A stretch of 53,958 nt of DNA from an uncultured Bacilli bacterium (GTDB taxonomy: Bacteria > Bacillota_I > Bacilli_A > RF39 > UBA660), in contig CAJUGF010000005.1 in assembly GCA_910585915.1 (NCBI GenBank), forward strand, positions 4,182-58,139, written 5' to 3'. The stretch's first letter is position 1. Each line of letters starts with the position of its first letter. A program made the translations under genes and the position numbers. Under the pieces are notes generated by a model. That model did no database searches. It was not told the DNA's origin and saw nothing but the letters and a program-made list of their open reading frames with translations. This document shows positions 18,095 to 27,211 of the stretch, piece by piece.

Positions 18095-19021
18095 ATGGAA
18101 AAAATATTTAAAACATTAGATGAACAAATTAAAATACTACAAGATAAAGGGCTTGTTATTCCAAATGAGGAGTATGCGAAAGAGATTTTGCTTCGTGAAA
18201 ATTATTTTTTCTTGAATGGTTATCGCCATCTTTTTATGGAAAGTAAATCCAATCGTGTTTTTCGCTCTGGAACTACTTTTAATGAACTTTATTCTATGTT
18301 TTATTTTGATCGGCATATTCGTAATATTATTTTTAAACATTTATTAATTATTGAGAATAATATTAAGAGTATCATGGCTTATGAATTATCTTTGCGCTAT
18401 GGCATACGTGAAGATCAATATTTGAATCCTAAGAATTTTGTTAAAGATAGTGATCGAAAGAAACAAGTAAATGATTTGTTAAAAAAATTAAAACGGCAGA
18501 TAAGAATTAATGGTGGTAATCATCAAGCAACACAACATTATATTGAAAATTATGGGTATATTCCTTTATGGATTGTGGTAAAAATTTTATCTTTTGGAAT
18601 AGTTGGAGAATTTTATTCCATCTTAAAAGTTGAGGACCAAAAAGAAATTGCTGAATTATTCCATGTTAAGTATGAACATTTATTGATTTGGTTGCCTATT
18701 TTAGCAAATTATCGCAATTTATGTGCTCATGAAGATGTTTTGTTTGACCATAAGGCTCATCGAGCTATTTTGGATTCACATTATCATAGTCGTTTAGAGA
18801 TACAAAAAGTGGATGGTGAATATATTAAGGGTAAAAATGATTTGTTTGCTTTAATTATTATTTTGAAAAATTTGTTAAGGGCTGATGATTTTTATTTGTT
18901 GATGGAGAGTTTAGATTATGAAATTAATATCTTATCTACAAAGCTAAAGAGTATTTCAATTCAACAAGTTTTGGATGCAATGGGGTTTCCTGAAAATTAT
19001 AAAGAGATCGTGAGGTTATGA
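18095..19021 (+). CDS. Abi_2 / AbiD-AbiF family HEPN protein
   Basis: The 308-aa protein matches Abi_2: an N-terminal TLDEQIKILQDKGL helix, LRENYFFLNGYR, FNELYSMFYFDRHIRNIIFKHLLIIENNIKS and WIVVKILSFGIVGEFYSIL. NYRNLCAHED near residue 210 gives the R-x4-H motif of HEPN ribonucleases. Proteins of this family cause abortive infection of phage in lactococci. Its stop is one base before the start of the htrA gene, so the two are co-transcribed, which is unusual for an abortive-infection gene. Confidence 0.88.
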   Translation: MEKIFKTLDEQIKILQDKGLVIPNEEYAKEILLRENYFFLNGYRHLFMESKSNRVFRSGTTFNELYSMFYFDRHIRNIIFKHLLIIENNIKSIMAYELSLRYGIREDQYLNPKNFVKDSDRKKQVNDLLKKLKRQIRINGGNHQATQHYIENYGYIPLWIVVKILSFGIVGEFYSILKVEDQKEIAELFHVKYEHLLIWLPILANYRNLCAHEDVLFDHKAHRAILDSHYHSRLEIQKVDGEYIKGKNDLFALIIILKNLLRADDFYLLMESLDYEINILSTKLKSISIQQVLDAMGFPENYKEIVRL

Positions 19022-19022
19022 A

Positions 19023-20126
19023 ATGAAAAATGAAAATTTAAAAAATGTATTGATTTGCTTTATTTCTGCTATATTAGGTGCAGGTGGAATGTTTGCTTGT
19101 ATATATTTTTCTCCAGAATTTTTTAGTAAGGTTGTTACTGAAACAGTAGAAACTAAAAATGTTTCTATCACTGATAATGGAATAGCAGAAGCGGTTGATA
19201 AAATTTATGATGCTGTTGTTGTTGTCAAGAATTATAAAAACAAGGAACTTTATTCTACTGGTACTGGTTTTGTTTATGAGGTTGATGGTAAAACTGTTCA
19301 CATATTAACAAATCATCATGTTATTGAAGGTGCAAGTGAAGTTTATGTTCAATTCAATGATGGGACTTCTAAAAAAGTAGATGTTGTTGGAAGTGACAAG
19401 TATGCTGATATTGCTGTATTAAGTATGGAAGCAAGTGAATCTGTAAAAGTTGCTAGTCTTGGAAGTAGTAAAGATGTTCGTGTTGGAGATACTGTATTTG
19501 CGGTTGGGGCACCCCTTGATGCTTCTACTTATTCTGGAACGGTTACTCGTGGAATTGTTTCGGGAAAGAATCGTTTGGTAAGTGTTTCTTTATCTAGTTC
19601 TAATACTTCTGATTGGGTTATGAGTGTTTTACAAACGGATGCAGCTATTAATTCTGGAAATAGTGGTGGTCCTCTTTCTAATGGTAATGGAGAGGTAATT
19701 GGGATTACTTCTTTGAAGCTTGTGAATAGTGGTGTTGAGGGAATGGGATTTGCTATTCCAATTGAAACAGCCATGGAATATGCTCATAAAATTGTAAAAG
19801 GTGAAGCAATTGAAAGACCATATTTGGGAGTTTCTATGGCTAATTTGAGTGATGCTCAGTATGCTTTTTATCCTAGACTTGAAAATTTGCCTATATCACA
19901 AGGGGTATATATTTCAAAAGTAGAAGGTGGAAGTCCTGCTGCAAATGCTGGAATTCAAGTGGGGGACGTGATTACTAAATTAGAAGGAGAGGAAGTTCCA
20001 ACTCTTGCATATTTAAGATATTTATTATATCAACATGATGTAGGTGATAATATTTCGGTTACAGTTTATCGTGATGGTCAAGAAAAAGATTTAACAATTT
20101 CATTAACTGTGGCTAGTAAGGATTAA
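19023..20126 (+). CDS. HtrA/DegP-like membrane-anchored serine protease
   Basis: The 367-aa protein has one N-terminal membrane anchor (residues about 8-29), a trypsin-like domain with His99 (LTNHHV), Asp129 (YADIAVL) and Ser214 (NSGNSGGP), and one PDZ domain (about 275-360, GVYISKVEGGSPAANAGIQVGDVI). HtrA proteases degrade misfolded exported proteins at the membrane surface. GAGGT at 19011-19015, inside the Abi_2 stop region, serves as ribosome site. Confidence 0.93.
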   Translation: MKNENLKNVLICFISAILGAGGMFACIYFSPEFFSKVVTETVETKNVSITDNGIAEAVDKIYDAVVVVKNYKNKELYSTGTGFVYEVDGKTVHILTNHHVIEGASEVYVQFNDGTSKKVDVVGSDKYADIAVLSMEASESVKVASLGSSKDVRVGDTVFAVGAPLDASTYSGTVTRGIVSGKNRLVSVSLSSSNTSDWVMSVLQTDAAINSGNSGGPLSNGNGEVIGITSLKLVNSGVEGMGFAIPIETAMEYAHKIVKGEAIERPYLGVSMANLSDAQYAFYPRLENLPISQGVYISKVEGGSPAANAGIQVGDVITKLEGEEVPTLAYLRYLLYQHDVGDNISVTVYRDGQEKDLTISLTVASKD

Positions 20127-20146
20127 CTATTTGGTTAATTCTTTTT
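20120..20146 (+). terminator. Terminator after htrA
   Basis: Short stem ATTAAC / GTTAAT separated by TATTTG and followed by TTCTTTTTG; weak but well placed. Confidence 0.5.
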
Positions 20147-20207
20147 GTTTGACAAATAGGATATTTTTTGTTAAGTTTGATTTTAATAGTTTATAGAGGT
20201 GAAGTGT

Positions 20208-21668
20208 GTGGCGCTTAGTACAGTAACAATTGATGATTTGATTGCATCCATTTCTGTTTATCATAATGATGATGATGATTTAGAGTTTATACGAAAAGCT
20301 TATCAATATGCTAGTTTTTTGCATAAGGATCAAAAAAGAAAGAGCGGGGAACCTTATATTGTTCATCCTTTATCTGTTGCTTATATTTTGACAACCTTTG
20401 CAAGAGCTGATATGAATACGGTTTGTGCCGCTTTGCTTCACGATACCATTGAGGATACACATTGTACATCTGAAGATATTACTTTAAATTTTGGTGAAGA
20501 AGTTGCAATGCTTGTGTTAGGTGTAACTAAAATTAAGGGAGTTGTTTTTTCATCTCGTGAGGAAGGATCCTTAGAAAATCAAGGAAAGATCTTAAATGGT
20601 ATGGTAAGTGATATTCGTATAGTTTTGATTAAGCTTGCTGATCGTCTTCACAATATGAGAACATTGGAATATAAAACTGCGGATCGTCAAAAGGCAATTG
20701 CACAGGAAACTTTGGATTTTTATGTGCCAATTGCTTATTATCTTGGAAGTTATCAAATTAAAAATGAATTGGAAGATTTATGTTTTAAATATGTGGATCC
20801 TGAGAAGTTTATTATGATACGTAATGACTTGGAGGAATATATTGATAATACTAAGGATGAAGCTTTTCAAATAATTTCTAAAATAAAAGTAATATTGGAA
20901 GAAAATAATATTGCTTGTCGTTTAACTTATCGTACGAAAAATATATATGGAGTTTATAAACGAGTTCGTGAAGGTCTTAAAGTATCAGAAATTCATGATT
21001 TGTGGGCGATTCAAGTGATTGTAAAAGATATTCCTACTTGTTATCAAGTTTTAGGAATTATTCATGGGATATATCCACCTTTTAATCAAATGTTAAAGGA
21101 TTTGATTGCAAGACCCAAAACAACAATGTATCGAAGTCTTCATACTTCTGTGTTTGGAAATAATGGTCGTTTGATCCAATTTCAGATTCGAACAGAAGAA
21201 ATGGATGACATATCTTTATTGGGGCTTCCTTATTATTGGGATTCCCCTGATGTGGGTATGGATGAAGAATTACATAATAAGTTTCAATTTTTTAAATCTT
21301 TGGTAGAGGCTAATCAGCATGCTAATTCAACTAAGGAGTTTATGGAAGAAGCTAAGAATGATATTTTTACGAATATGATTTATGTTTTTACTCCTATGGG
21401 AGAAGTAGTTGAGCTGCCAGAAGGAAGTACACCAATTGATTATGCATATAAAATTCATAGTGATGTAGGAAATAAGATGGAAATGGCGATTGTTAATGCT
21501 TCTGTAGCTAGTTTTGATCGTCGTCTTAAAAATAATGATATTGTTAAAATTATTACAAATGATTCGATTGTTGGTCCTAGAGAAGAATATTTAGGAATGT
21601 GTCGAACGAATTTGGCTAAGCGAAAGATTAGTGAATTTTTAAGAAAGCAAGAGAAAGAAGTGAAATAG
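20208..21668 (+). CDS. Short RelA/SpoT-type (p)ppGpp hydrolase/synthetase, lacking the ACT region
   Basis: Start at GTG 20208 with GAGGTG six bases upstream. The 486-aa protein has an intact HD hydrolase domain: HPLSVAYIL, LLHDTIEDT and LIKLADRLHNMRTL. A RelA_SpoT synthetase domain follows (RTKNIYGVYKRV, HDLWAIQVIV, MYRSLHT), then a TGS domain (about 390-450). In the synthetase the catalytic Glu of E(V/I)QIRT is Gln (QFQIRT), and the following EYGVAAHW is replaced by LLGLPYYW. It ends after TGS, about 240 residues shorter than Rel, without the helical and ACT regions that sense the ribosome. It probably favours hydrolysis; whether it still makes alarmone is open. Confidence 0.85.
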   Translation: MALSTVTIDDLIASISVYHNDDDDLEFIRKAYQYASFLHKDQKRKSGEPYIVHPLSVAYILTTFARADMNTVCAALLHDTIEDTHCTSEDITLNFGEEVAMLVLGVTKIKGVVFSSREEGSLENQGKILNGMVSDIRIVLIKLADRLHNMRTLEYKTADRQKAIAQETLDFYVPIAYYLGSYQIKNELEDLCFKYVDPEKFIMIRNDLEEYIDNTKDEAFQIISKIKVILEENNIACRLTYRTKNIYGVYKRVREGLKVSEIHDLWAIQVIVKDIPTCYQVLGIIHGIYPPFNQMLKDLIARPKTTMYRSLHTSVFGNNGRLIQFQIRTEEMDDISLLGLPYYWDSPDVGMDEELHNKFQFFKSLVEANQHANSTKEFMEEAKNDIFTNMIYVFTPMGEVVELPEGSTPIDYAYKIHSDVGNKMEMAIVNASVASFDRRLKNNDIVKIITNDSIVGPREEYLGMCRTNLAKRKISEFLRKQEKEVK

Positions 21669-21740
21669 ACAGCGAATGTTGTAATATGGTTGTTCATTTT
21701 TTTCTTTTTTTTATGATACTATTTAAGTGAAGGTGATTAT

Positions 21741-22796
21741 GTGGCAAGTTTGAAGGAATATTTAAAGTATTATAAGGATTTGTCTTTTCAAGAAACTCCT
21801 CTTAATGATGTAGATAGTATGATTTTTACACAACTTGTTTATGCTGATTTTAAAGATGTTATTCCAAAGGAAAAGGGAAATTATATTTTATTTAGTGATG
21901 CGATGCGTTTATTTTTAAAAAAATATAATGAAAGTAAAAAGGTTCCAAGATTTTTAAAAGAAGTTTATTCTTTAATTGATATCCTTAAAAATGCTCGGCG
22001 TTATGAAAATATAAAATTATATTATTATATTAAAATGGTGGATGCAGAAAAACAATTTTGCGCTTTTACGCTTCGATTTGATGGTAAGGTATATGTTGCT
22101 TTTGAAGGAACTGATACATCTATTATTGGATGGAAGGAAGATTTTATGCTAACGAATACGTTTCCAGTTCCAGCTCAGCGCTTTGCAATTCAATACTTGA
22201 ATAATACAGTTGGTTTTTTTGATAAAGAAGTTTATATTGGAGGTCACTCTAAAGGTGGAAATTTGGCAATGACGAGTGCAATGCTCTCTAGCACACGGGT
22301 GCGTATGAAAATTAAAAATGTTTATAATTTCGATGGACCTGGGTTTCGACGTAAGGAATTTGAATCTTCTAGTTATCGAAGGATGGAACAAAAGTTACGA
22401 ATGTTTGTGCCAGAGGATTCTACTATTGGTATGTTACTTTTGCATACGAGCAATTATCATGTTGTGAAGAGTACTGCTTCTGGGGTATGGCAACATGATC
22501 CATTTCGTTGGGAATGTTTTGGAGGAATTTTTGTTCCTGGAAATTTATCGAATCGAAGCAAAAGTTTAGAAAAGTCTAATCTAGATTTTATCAGTTCATT
22601 GAATGATCAAGAACGTAGTAAAATTATTGAGGTAGTTTTTTCTGTTTTTGATAAACTTGGAATTACAGATACGTCGCAGATTAAGTTGCCAAAGTTAAAT
22701 CAGGCTATAACTCTAGTTAAAGAGATTCAGAGTATAGATAGCGAGATTCGGAAGAAGATCATAACTTTGTTAAAGATTATGGTAAAAGGAATGTGA
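21741..22796 (+). CDS. DUF2974 alpha/beta-hydrolase-like protein
   Basis: The 351-aa protein starts at GTG after GAAGGTGATTAT. It has VAFEGTDTSIIGWKEDF and YIGGHSKGGNLAMTSAML, i.e. a GHSKGG nucleophile elbow like class 3 lipases and DUF2974 (Mbeg1-like) proteins. There is no signal peptide, so it is expected in the cytoplasm. The substrate is unknown. Confidence 0.82.
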   Translation: MASLKEYLKYYKDLSFQETPLNDVDSMIFTQLVYADFKDVIPKEKGNYILFSDAMRLFLKKYNESKKVPRFLKEVYSLIDILKNARRYENIKLYYYIKMVDAEKQFCAFTLRFDGKVYVAFEGTDTSIIGWKEDFMLTNTFPVPAQRFAIQYLNNTVGFFDKEVYIGGHSKGGNLAMTSAMLSSTRVRMKIKNVYNFDGPGFRRKEFESSSYRRMEQKLRMFVPEDSTIGMLLLHTSNYHVVKSTASGVWQHDPFRWECFGGIFVPGNLSNRSKSLEKSNLDFISSLNDQERSKIIEVVFSVFDKLGITDTSQIKLPKLNQAITLVKEIQSIDSEIRKKIITLLKIMVKGM

Positions 22797-22877
22797 GTAT
22801 ATCTGTGTTTTTGATAATTTATTAAACATTGTCCCAATTTTTCGGATTATTCATACTTTATTATAGAGGTGAATGAT

Positions 22878-22934
22878 ATGGATGAAAGAGCAAATAAACG
22901 AGTAGTTATTGATGCTGGTCATGGAGGATACTGA
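22878..22934 (+). pseudogene. 5' fragment of an amidase-LysM gene interrupted by a mobile element
   Basis: ATG 22878 with GAGGT (22866-22870) starts MDERANKRVVIDAGHGG, the exact start of an Amidase_3 domain, and then leaves homology at GGATAC TGA, stopping at 22934. The rest of the gene is at 32175-33518. Joining base 22924 to 32180 gives an uninterrupted 461-aa protein reading DAGHGGTDPGTIANG. CATACTTTA (22852-22860) upstream resembles the -10 of mother-cell sigma factors, but no fitting -35 was found. Confidence 0.9.
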
Positions 22935-22944
22935 AAAATCCAAA
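22920..22944 (+). other. Left attachment site (core plus attP arm)
   Basis: The core CATGG is followed by the arm AGGATACTGAAAAATCCAAA (22925-22944). This arm is an inverted copy, 16 of 20 positions, of TTTGGACTTTTCCGATTCCT at 32152-32171, as expected for a serine-integrase attP split by integration. Confidence 0.8.
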
Positions 22945-22985
22945 AATAAATGAATGGCTATAAAGATAAGTAAATACAAGGGTTT

Positions 22986-23007
22986 AAGGTACTCAAACGA
23001 GTATCTT
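22986..23007 (+). other. Hairpin upstream of the relaxase gene, possible oriT or terminator
   Basis: AAGGTACTC / GAGTATCTT (22986-22994, 22999-23007) pair with one G-U and a four-base loop, followed by TTATTATG. Position just before the MobV gene fits an oriT; the partial T tail also allows a terminator. Confidence 0.35.
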
Positions 23008-23082
23008 TTATTATGCCTAAATTTAAGGAAAGAGAGGATTTATGAAATTAGTTTATAAATGAAAGAGAGGAATGATATATAT

Positions 23083-24360
23083 ATGAATTATGGAATATTT
23101 AGAAGTCAACCAATAATGACTATAAATGACTTAGGACAAATTGGATCACACAATAAACGAGATAAAAAAGCTTATAAGAGTAATCCTAATATTAAATTAG
23201 AATTAACTAAAAATAATATAGAATTAGTACCCTTAGCAGAAAAGTATGTTAAGGGTTTTAAATTGCTTGTAAAAGATTATGAAAAAGAGCATAACGAACG
23301 AATGAAAACTGAACGACCTGAAAGAAAAAAGACTTTTAATGAAATGTTGAATAAATCTAAAAGTGTTGTAGCTGATGAACTCATGTTTACTGCAACACAT
23401 AAATTTTTTGATAATATGAGTAAAGAAGAAATAATGAGATGGGCTGATACCTGTATGGATTTTGTTTATAATGATTTGGGTTATAAGAAAGAACAAATAT
23501 TACACGCAACAATCCACATGGATGAACTAACACCACATATTCATTGTGTTGTTGTACCACTTGTTAAAAAGTTAGATAAAAGAACAAATACTGAAAGATT
23601 AACTATTTCTAAAAAGCAATATATTAGAGATAATATTCATTTATCAGAATTACAAGATGTGTATAATTTAAGATTAAGAGAAAATGGCTTTGAATTAGAA
23701 AGAGGTATTAAGGGTAGTGATAGAAAACATCAAAAAGTAAAGGAATTCAAGAAAACAACAAGATATTATGAAAATAAAGTAACTACTATTAACAAAAATC
23801 TTGATAATGCTATGAATGAGTTTGAAGAAAAAATGAAAACCACTAAAAATACTTTAATAGATAAAGAATATGTAAAGGTTAGAAAAGATACTTTTGATAG
23901 TATGAAAAATGTAATAAAAGAAACTAAAAAGGTTATGGAATTTCAACCTAAAATGGAACAATTATTTAATGAGGTAAATACTTTTAGTAAAAGTCATCAA
24001 ACATTAGAAAAAGAAAATGCAAATCTACAACGAGAAGTAAAAGCACTTACTACAAGAAATCAAAACTTAACAAAAGAGAATAATCATCTTAAAGACTATT
24101 TAAAAGCCATTTTGGAGGCTATAAAACACTTTTTTAGGGAATTGCTACAAATTGGTAATGAACCTACGAAAGAAGCCACTACAACTGAAATAAAAGAATA
24201 TTTTGATAACAACGATTTTGATATGAATGATGTTGTTAAAATATCAAGAGGAACTACCAAAGAAGATGAATTATTTGATTATGTAAAAGCACCTAGTTAT
24301 TTAAAAACTAGCAAAAAATCTTATGAAAAAGATAAAGATGAGTATGAAATAAGTATGTAA
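23083..24360 (+). CDS. MobV-family relaxase (Mob/Pre, plasmid recombination enzyme)
   Basis: Start at ATG 23083; GAGAGG lies upstream. The 425-aa protein has the Mob_Pre features: N-terminal GSHNKRDKKAY motif (about 21-31), AVVADELMFTAT-like region and HMDELTPHIHCVVVPL (residues 145-160), the HxDE...PHxH metal site. A long coiled coil and an acidic tail follow. MobV relaxases nick oriT and pilot single-stranded DNA into a conjugation channel supplied by another element. It is the first gene inside the left end and is closed by a two-way terminator. Confidence 0.93.
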   Translation: MNYGIFRSQPIMTINDLGQIGSHNKRDKKAYKSNPNIKLELTKNNIELVPLAEKYVKGFKLLVKDYEKEHNERMKTERPERKKTFNEMLNKSKSVVADELMFTATHKFFDNMSKEEIMRWADTCMDFVYNDLGYKKEQILHATIHMDELTPHIHCVVVPLVKKLDKRTNTERLTISKKQYIRDNIHLSELQDVYNLRLRENGFELERGIKGSDRKHQKVKEFKKTTRYYENKVTTINKNLDNAMNEFEEKMKTTKNTLIDKEYVKVRKDTFDSMKNVIKETKKVMEFQPKMEQLFNEVNTFSKSHQTLEKENANLQREVKALTTRNQNLTKENNHLKDYLKAILEAIKHFFRELLQIGNEPTKEATTTEIKEYFDNNDFDMNDVVKISRGTTKEDELFDYVKAPSYLKTSKKSYEKDKDEYEISM

Positions 24361-24402
24361 AAAAGTGAGATATGTTATTTAGTTAGCATATTCTCACTTT
24401 TT
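24361..24402. terminator. Bidirectional terminator between the relaxase and XRE genes
   Basis: AAAAGTGAGATATG (24361-24374) pairs with CATATTCTCACTTTT (24387-24401) with one bulge. T runs lie on both strands, and it overlaps the end of the opposite gene. Confidence 0.75.
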
Positions 24403-24852
24403 TTGTTGGATAAATTTCTCATTAGATCTTCCAAGAATCCAATCTATCGAATAGTTACTATATTTAGCTAGTTCTATTAAAAAAGGACTTAAAATTAGAA
24501 ATTTACTATTCTCATAATTACTTATCGCTGAAGATGTTGTGTTAAATTTAGTAGCTAATTCTCTCATAGTTAATTTTAAAGATTTCCTAATTTCCTTTAA
24601 TTTAGTAGAAACAAGTTCTATATCTATTTCATTATTTGATTTTATATGTTGCCTAGTATCAGAAATACCAACCATAAAATCAATATTTATTTCAAAAAAG
24701 TTTGCTAACTGATTTAATCTTTTAGTTGGTATTGAGAGTTTACCACTTTCCCATTCAGAATATACCGATTCTACAACTCCTATTTTCTTAGCAACCTCTT
24801 TTTTTAATAAATCTTTTTCTTCTCTTAGATCTATAAGTCTTTCACTATTCAT
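24394..24852 (-). CDS. XRE-family protein with two helix-turn-helix domains
   Basis: The start is the second ATG (24852), since AAGGA lies eight bases before it. The 152-aa protein has one Cro/CI-type HTH at residues 1-60 (LREEKDLLKKEVAKKIGVVESVYSEWESGKLSIP) and another at about 85-140 (KLTMRELATKFNTTSSAISNYENSK). Double-HTH proteins of this kind are common regulators of mobile elements. It is convergent with the relaxase gene. Confidence 0.85.
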   Translation of the reverse strand: MNSERLIDLREEKDLLKKEVAKKIGVVESVYSEWESGKLSIPTKRLNQLANFFEINIDFMVGISDTRQHIKSNNEIDIELVSTKLKEIRKSLKLTMRELATKFNTTSSAISNYENSKFLILSPFLIELAKYSNYSIDWILGRSNEKFIQQKK

Positions 24853-24966
24853 AGTTATCATTCCTTACAATTAAATTATCCCTTTAAATTCGGCTATATT
24901 TAATTTTCTTCGGTACATTTGAGCAAAATGTGATATAATAAAAAAAGAAATAGCAACTTGCGATTG

Positions 24967-25227
24967 TTATTTCTTTGGATTAGTTAAATTTACTCGATCA
25001 GGTAAATTATTATAATCATCTCGTTCTACAAATAGTTCAAATGCTTTTATATCAAGTGCTTTAGAAATCAATTCAATCTTTTCAAGTGATGGACTATGTT
25101 GACCTCGTTCTAATCTACCAACATAATTCGGACTAACATTTAAGATTTCTGCTAATCGTTCTTGAGTAAGCTTTTTTCTATAACGATGATATTTTACATT
25201 TTTACCTAAAATAGTCTTTAGTTTCAT
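24967..25227 (-). CDS. XRE-family regulator
   Basis: Start at ATG 25227 after GGTGATACG; the longer reading from 25275 adds a non-homologous tail. The 86-aa product is one Cro/CI HTH (ILGKNVKYHRYRKKLTQERLAEILNVSPNYVGRLERGQHSPSLEKIELI) with a short acidic tail. It probably represses the divergent operon that begins at 25459. Confidence 0.85.
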   Translation of the reverse strand: MKLKTILGKNVKYHRYRKKLTQERLAEILNVSPNYVGRLERGQHSPSLEKIELISKALDIKAFELFVERDDYNNLPDRVNLTNPKK

Positions 25228-25458
25228 CGTATCACCACATATATAATGATACGAATTTTTTACAACTATTACCACAACCTAAAGTGTATATATAAATTTG
25301 GCTAGTCCTTGCTTTTTGTTAAAAGGAGGAATGATAAAATAATATAATTAAACTTCGTTATTAACTATACCTAAAGTGATATAAAGAATAGTTTATACGA
25401 AATCATAATGCAGTAAATCTTTATAAGAAAACAAGAAGAAAAAGAAAGGATAAAAAAT

Positions 25459-25656
25459 ATGAATAAAGATGTAATAGTAGTAAATGAGAGTAGTGATAAA
25501 TCAGACTGTTTTGCTTGGATTTCAAAAAACAAGTGTAATGCTTTAAGTTGTAAAAATTGTAATGGATGTAGTTTTTATAAGCATTTTAGCAAGGTATCAA
25601 ATTATAGTAAGTATATTAGTAAGAAAGATTTAGCTGAAAGGGAGAAAAATAGATGA
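25459..25656 (+). CDS. Cysteine-rich small protein, 65 aa
   Basis: It has AAAGAAAGG before the ATG. Five cysteines (C17, C26, C31, C34, C37) form CxxCxxC-like spacing, suggesting a small zinc or metal-binding module. Such proteins are frequent in mobile elements of gut Firmicutes, with unknown role. It overlaps the next gene by four bases (ATGA). Confidence 0.65.
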   Translation: MNKDVIVVNESSDKSDCFAWISKNKCNALSCKNCNGCSFYKHFSKVSNYSKYISKKDLAEREKNR

Positions 25657-26393
25657 CAACAGATACAAAAACCGAATTATTAAGATATAAATTGCTCCAT
25701 CAGAGATATGATTATGATATGGAAGTTTATAATCTTATTGCTTATGGAGAATTGAGCAACGAGATTTCAAGAATCGATGAATTATCTTTTTCATTTATGG
25801 TAGAGTTAGAAAACGAAAAAATAACGCCTATACAATTCTTAGTTTATATGAATGAATTTGTTAGATATATGAAATTATATTTTTATAATATGGCTACTTT
25901 TCAAGTTAGTTTAAGGGAAATTGTAAAGGAAAATAAAGAAGAACTGAATGCTTTACTTGATTGTAAATGTGATGTTCCTTACAATTGTTTTGGAATAAGA
26001 AAGAATGAGAACATAAAAGAATGTTGCTATAAACTTATTATAGCTAGTTTTATAAAGAATGCTAAGTATGTTCCTGTTATAAAAACGATTTTAGATGATA
26101 ATCATATTGAATTGAAAGAAGTTAAAGATTATTCTTTAAAAGAAAGTGAACAGGTATTGAACTTATTATCTGATATAGTTTTTTCTCAACGAGGTAGAGG
26201 TATAACAATGGAACTTTTTGAGAGCATTGAAAGTAATTTAAAAGAACACCTTGAGAGAAAATCTAAAAGCAAAAGTAAAAAATATACAATAGAAGATTAT
26301 AAAAATAGGTATATCGATTCTTATATAAAGAATTATGAAAGAATGTTTAAAGCCTACAATGTAAGAAAAAAATATTTAAGATATTTTATTTAA
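25653..26393 (+). CDS. Hypothetical protein of the mobile element, 246 aa
   Basis: The product is a mainly helical, soluble protein starting MTTDTKTELLRYKLLHQRYD, with a lysine-rich region (about 205-220, ERKSKSKSKK). No family is recognised. It is translationally coupled to the Cys-rich gene and closed by a terminator (stem 26401-26425), so the two form an operon. Confidence 0.6.
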   Translation: MTTDTKTELLRYKLLHQRYDYDMEVYNLIAYGELSNEISRIDELSFSFMVELENEKITPIQFLVYMNEFVRYMKLYFYNMATFQVSLREIVKENKEELNALLDCKCDVPYNCFGIRKNENIKECCYKLIIASFIKNAKYVPVIKTILDDNHIELKEVKDYSLKESEQVLNLLSDIVFSQRGRGITMELFESIESNLKEHLERKSKSKSKKYTIEDYKNRYIDSYIKNYERMFKAYNVRKKYLRYFI

Positions 26394-26400
26394 AAATGAT

Positions 26401-26432
26401 AACAACTGCTAGTACATGGGTTGTTTTTTTGT
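26401..26432 (+). terminator. Terminator
   Basis: AACAAC (26401-26406) pairs with GTTGTT (26420-26425), followed by a T run. Confidence 0.6.
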
Positions 26433-26505
26433 TTTAAGTCAATATTATTGATTTTTTCTATGATTTATGATAGTATATACAACAATTCAAAAAGGGGTGT
26501 TTTGG

Positions 26506-27210
26506 ATGATTACAAAATTACAAAAGATGAAATGGAATTTACATAATTATAAATCAAAACAATTACTGATATGGGGATTAAAAAATGGTTATATTGCACC
26601 TTATGATGATGCTTTAATAGAAAAGTTAAGAAATATTTATGATGGTGGAATTCCAGCATCAATAATATTATTATCTAATGGTATGTCTAATGGGCATTGT
26701 TATGATAGAGCATTATTAATGTCTAGAGCATTTTTAGATGAAGAAGATGATGTTAAACTTGTATATGCTACAATAGATAGTTTAAAATTAAATCCTCAAT
26801 TTGTTGATCGTGATGATCCATTATTTGCAGATCATTGCATTGTAGAAAGAGTTACAAAAGGTGGGCAACATATTATTTATGATACTTCATCTGGTTTTGC
26901 TTATGATAAAAAATTATATTGGTTAATGGAACATCCAAAAGTTAGACATATAAATGATAAAAATTCTATAATGGAATTTATTAAATCTGATGAGTATTAT
27001 CATCCAGAAGATATTGAAAGAGATAAATATGCTTCTCCTTTAATACTACCAATGATTGAAATGTCTTATGGAAGACCAACAGAAATGTATTCTCATCTAG
27101 GAATAGAATTATTACAAAGAGAAATAGAACATTTTAAAAAAGCAATTAATTATGATGGTGTATGTCAAGAAATAGATGACGATATGAGAAGATTGGGGTT
27201 GAAAAAGTAA
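26506..27210 (+). CDS. Candidate Cys-His-Asp (papain/transglutaminase-like) protein A
   Basis: Start at ATG 26506, preceded by AAGGGGTG; the ATG at 26467 lies before that site. In the 234-aa product, Cys65 in GHCYDRAL, His110 in ADHCIVE and Asp126 in IIYDTSSG occur in the order and spacing of the catalytic triad of transglutaminase-like and NlpC/P60-type enzymes. The next gene encodes a paralogue with the same three motifs. No signal peptide is present, so it should act in the cytoplasm, or on a delivered target. The fold assignment is from motif pattern only and no family name is claimed. Confidence 0.6.
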   Translation: MITKLQKMKWNLHNYKSKQLLIWGLKNGYIAPYDDALIEKLRNIYDGGIPASIILLSNGMSNGHCYDRALLMSRAFLDEEDDVKLVYATIDSLKLNPQFVDRDDPLFADHCIVERVTKGGQHIIYDTSSGFAYDKKLYWLMEHPKVRHINDKNSIMEFIKSDEYYHPEDIERDKYASPLILPMIEMSYGRPTEMYSHLGIELLQREIEHFKKAINYDGVCQEIDDDMRRLGLKK

Positions 27211-27211
27211 T

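Noticed and set aside
22986..23007. Firm call of an oriT
   Set aside because: A hairpin is present, but no nick-site sequence known for MobV could be matched, so it is listed only as a possibility.
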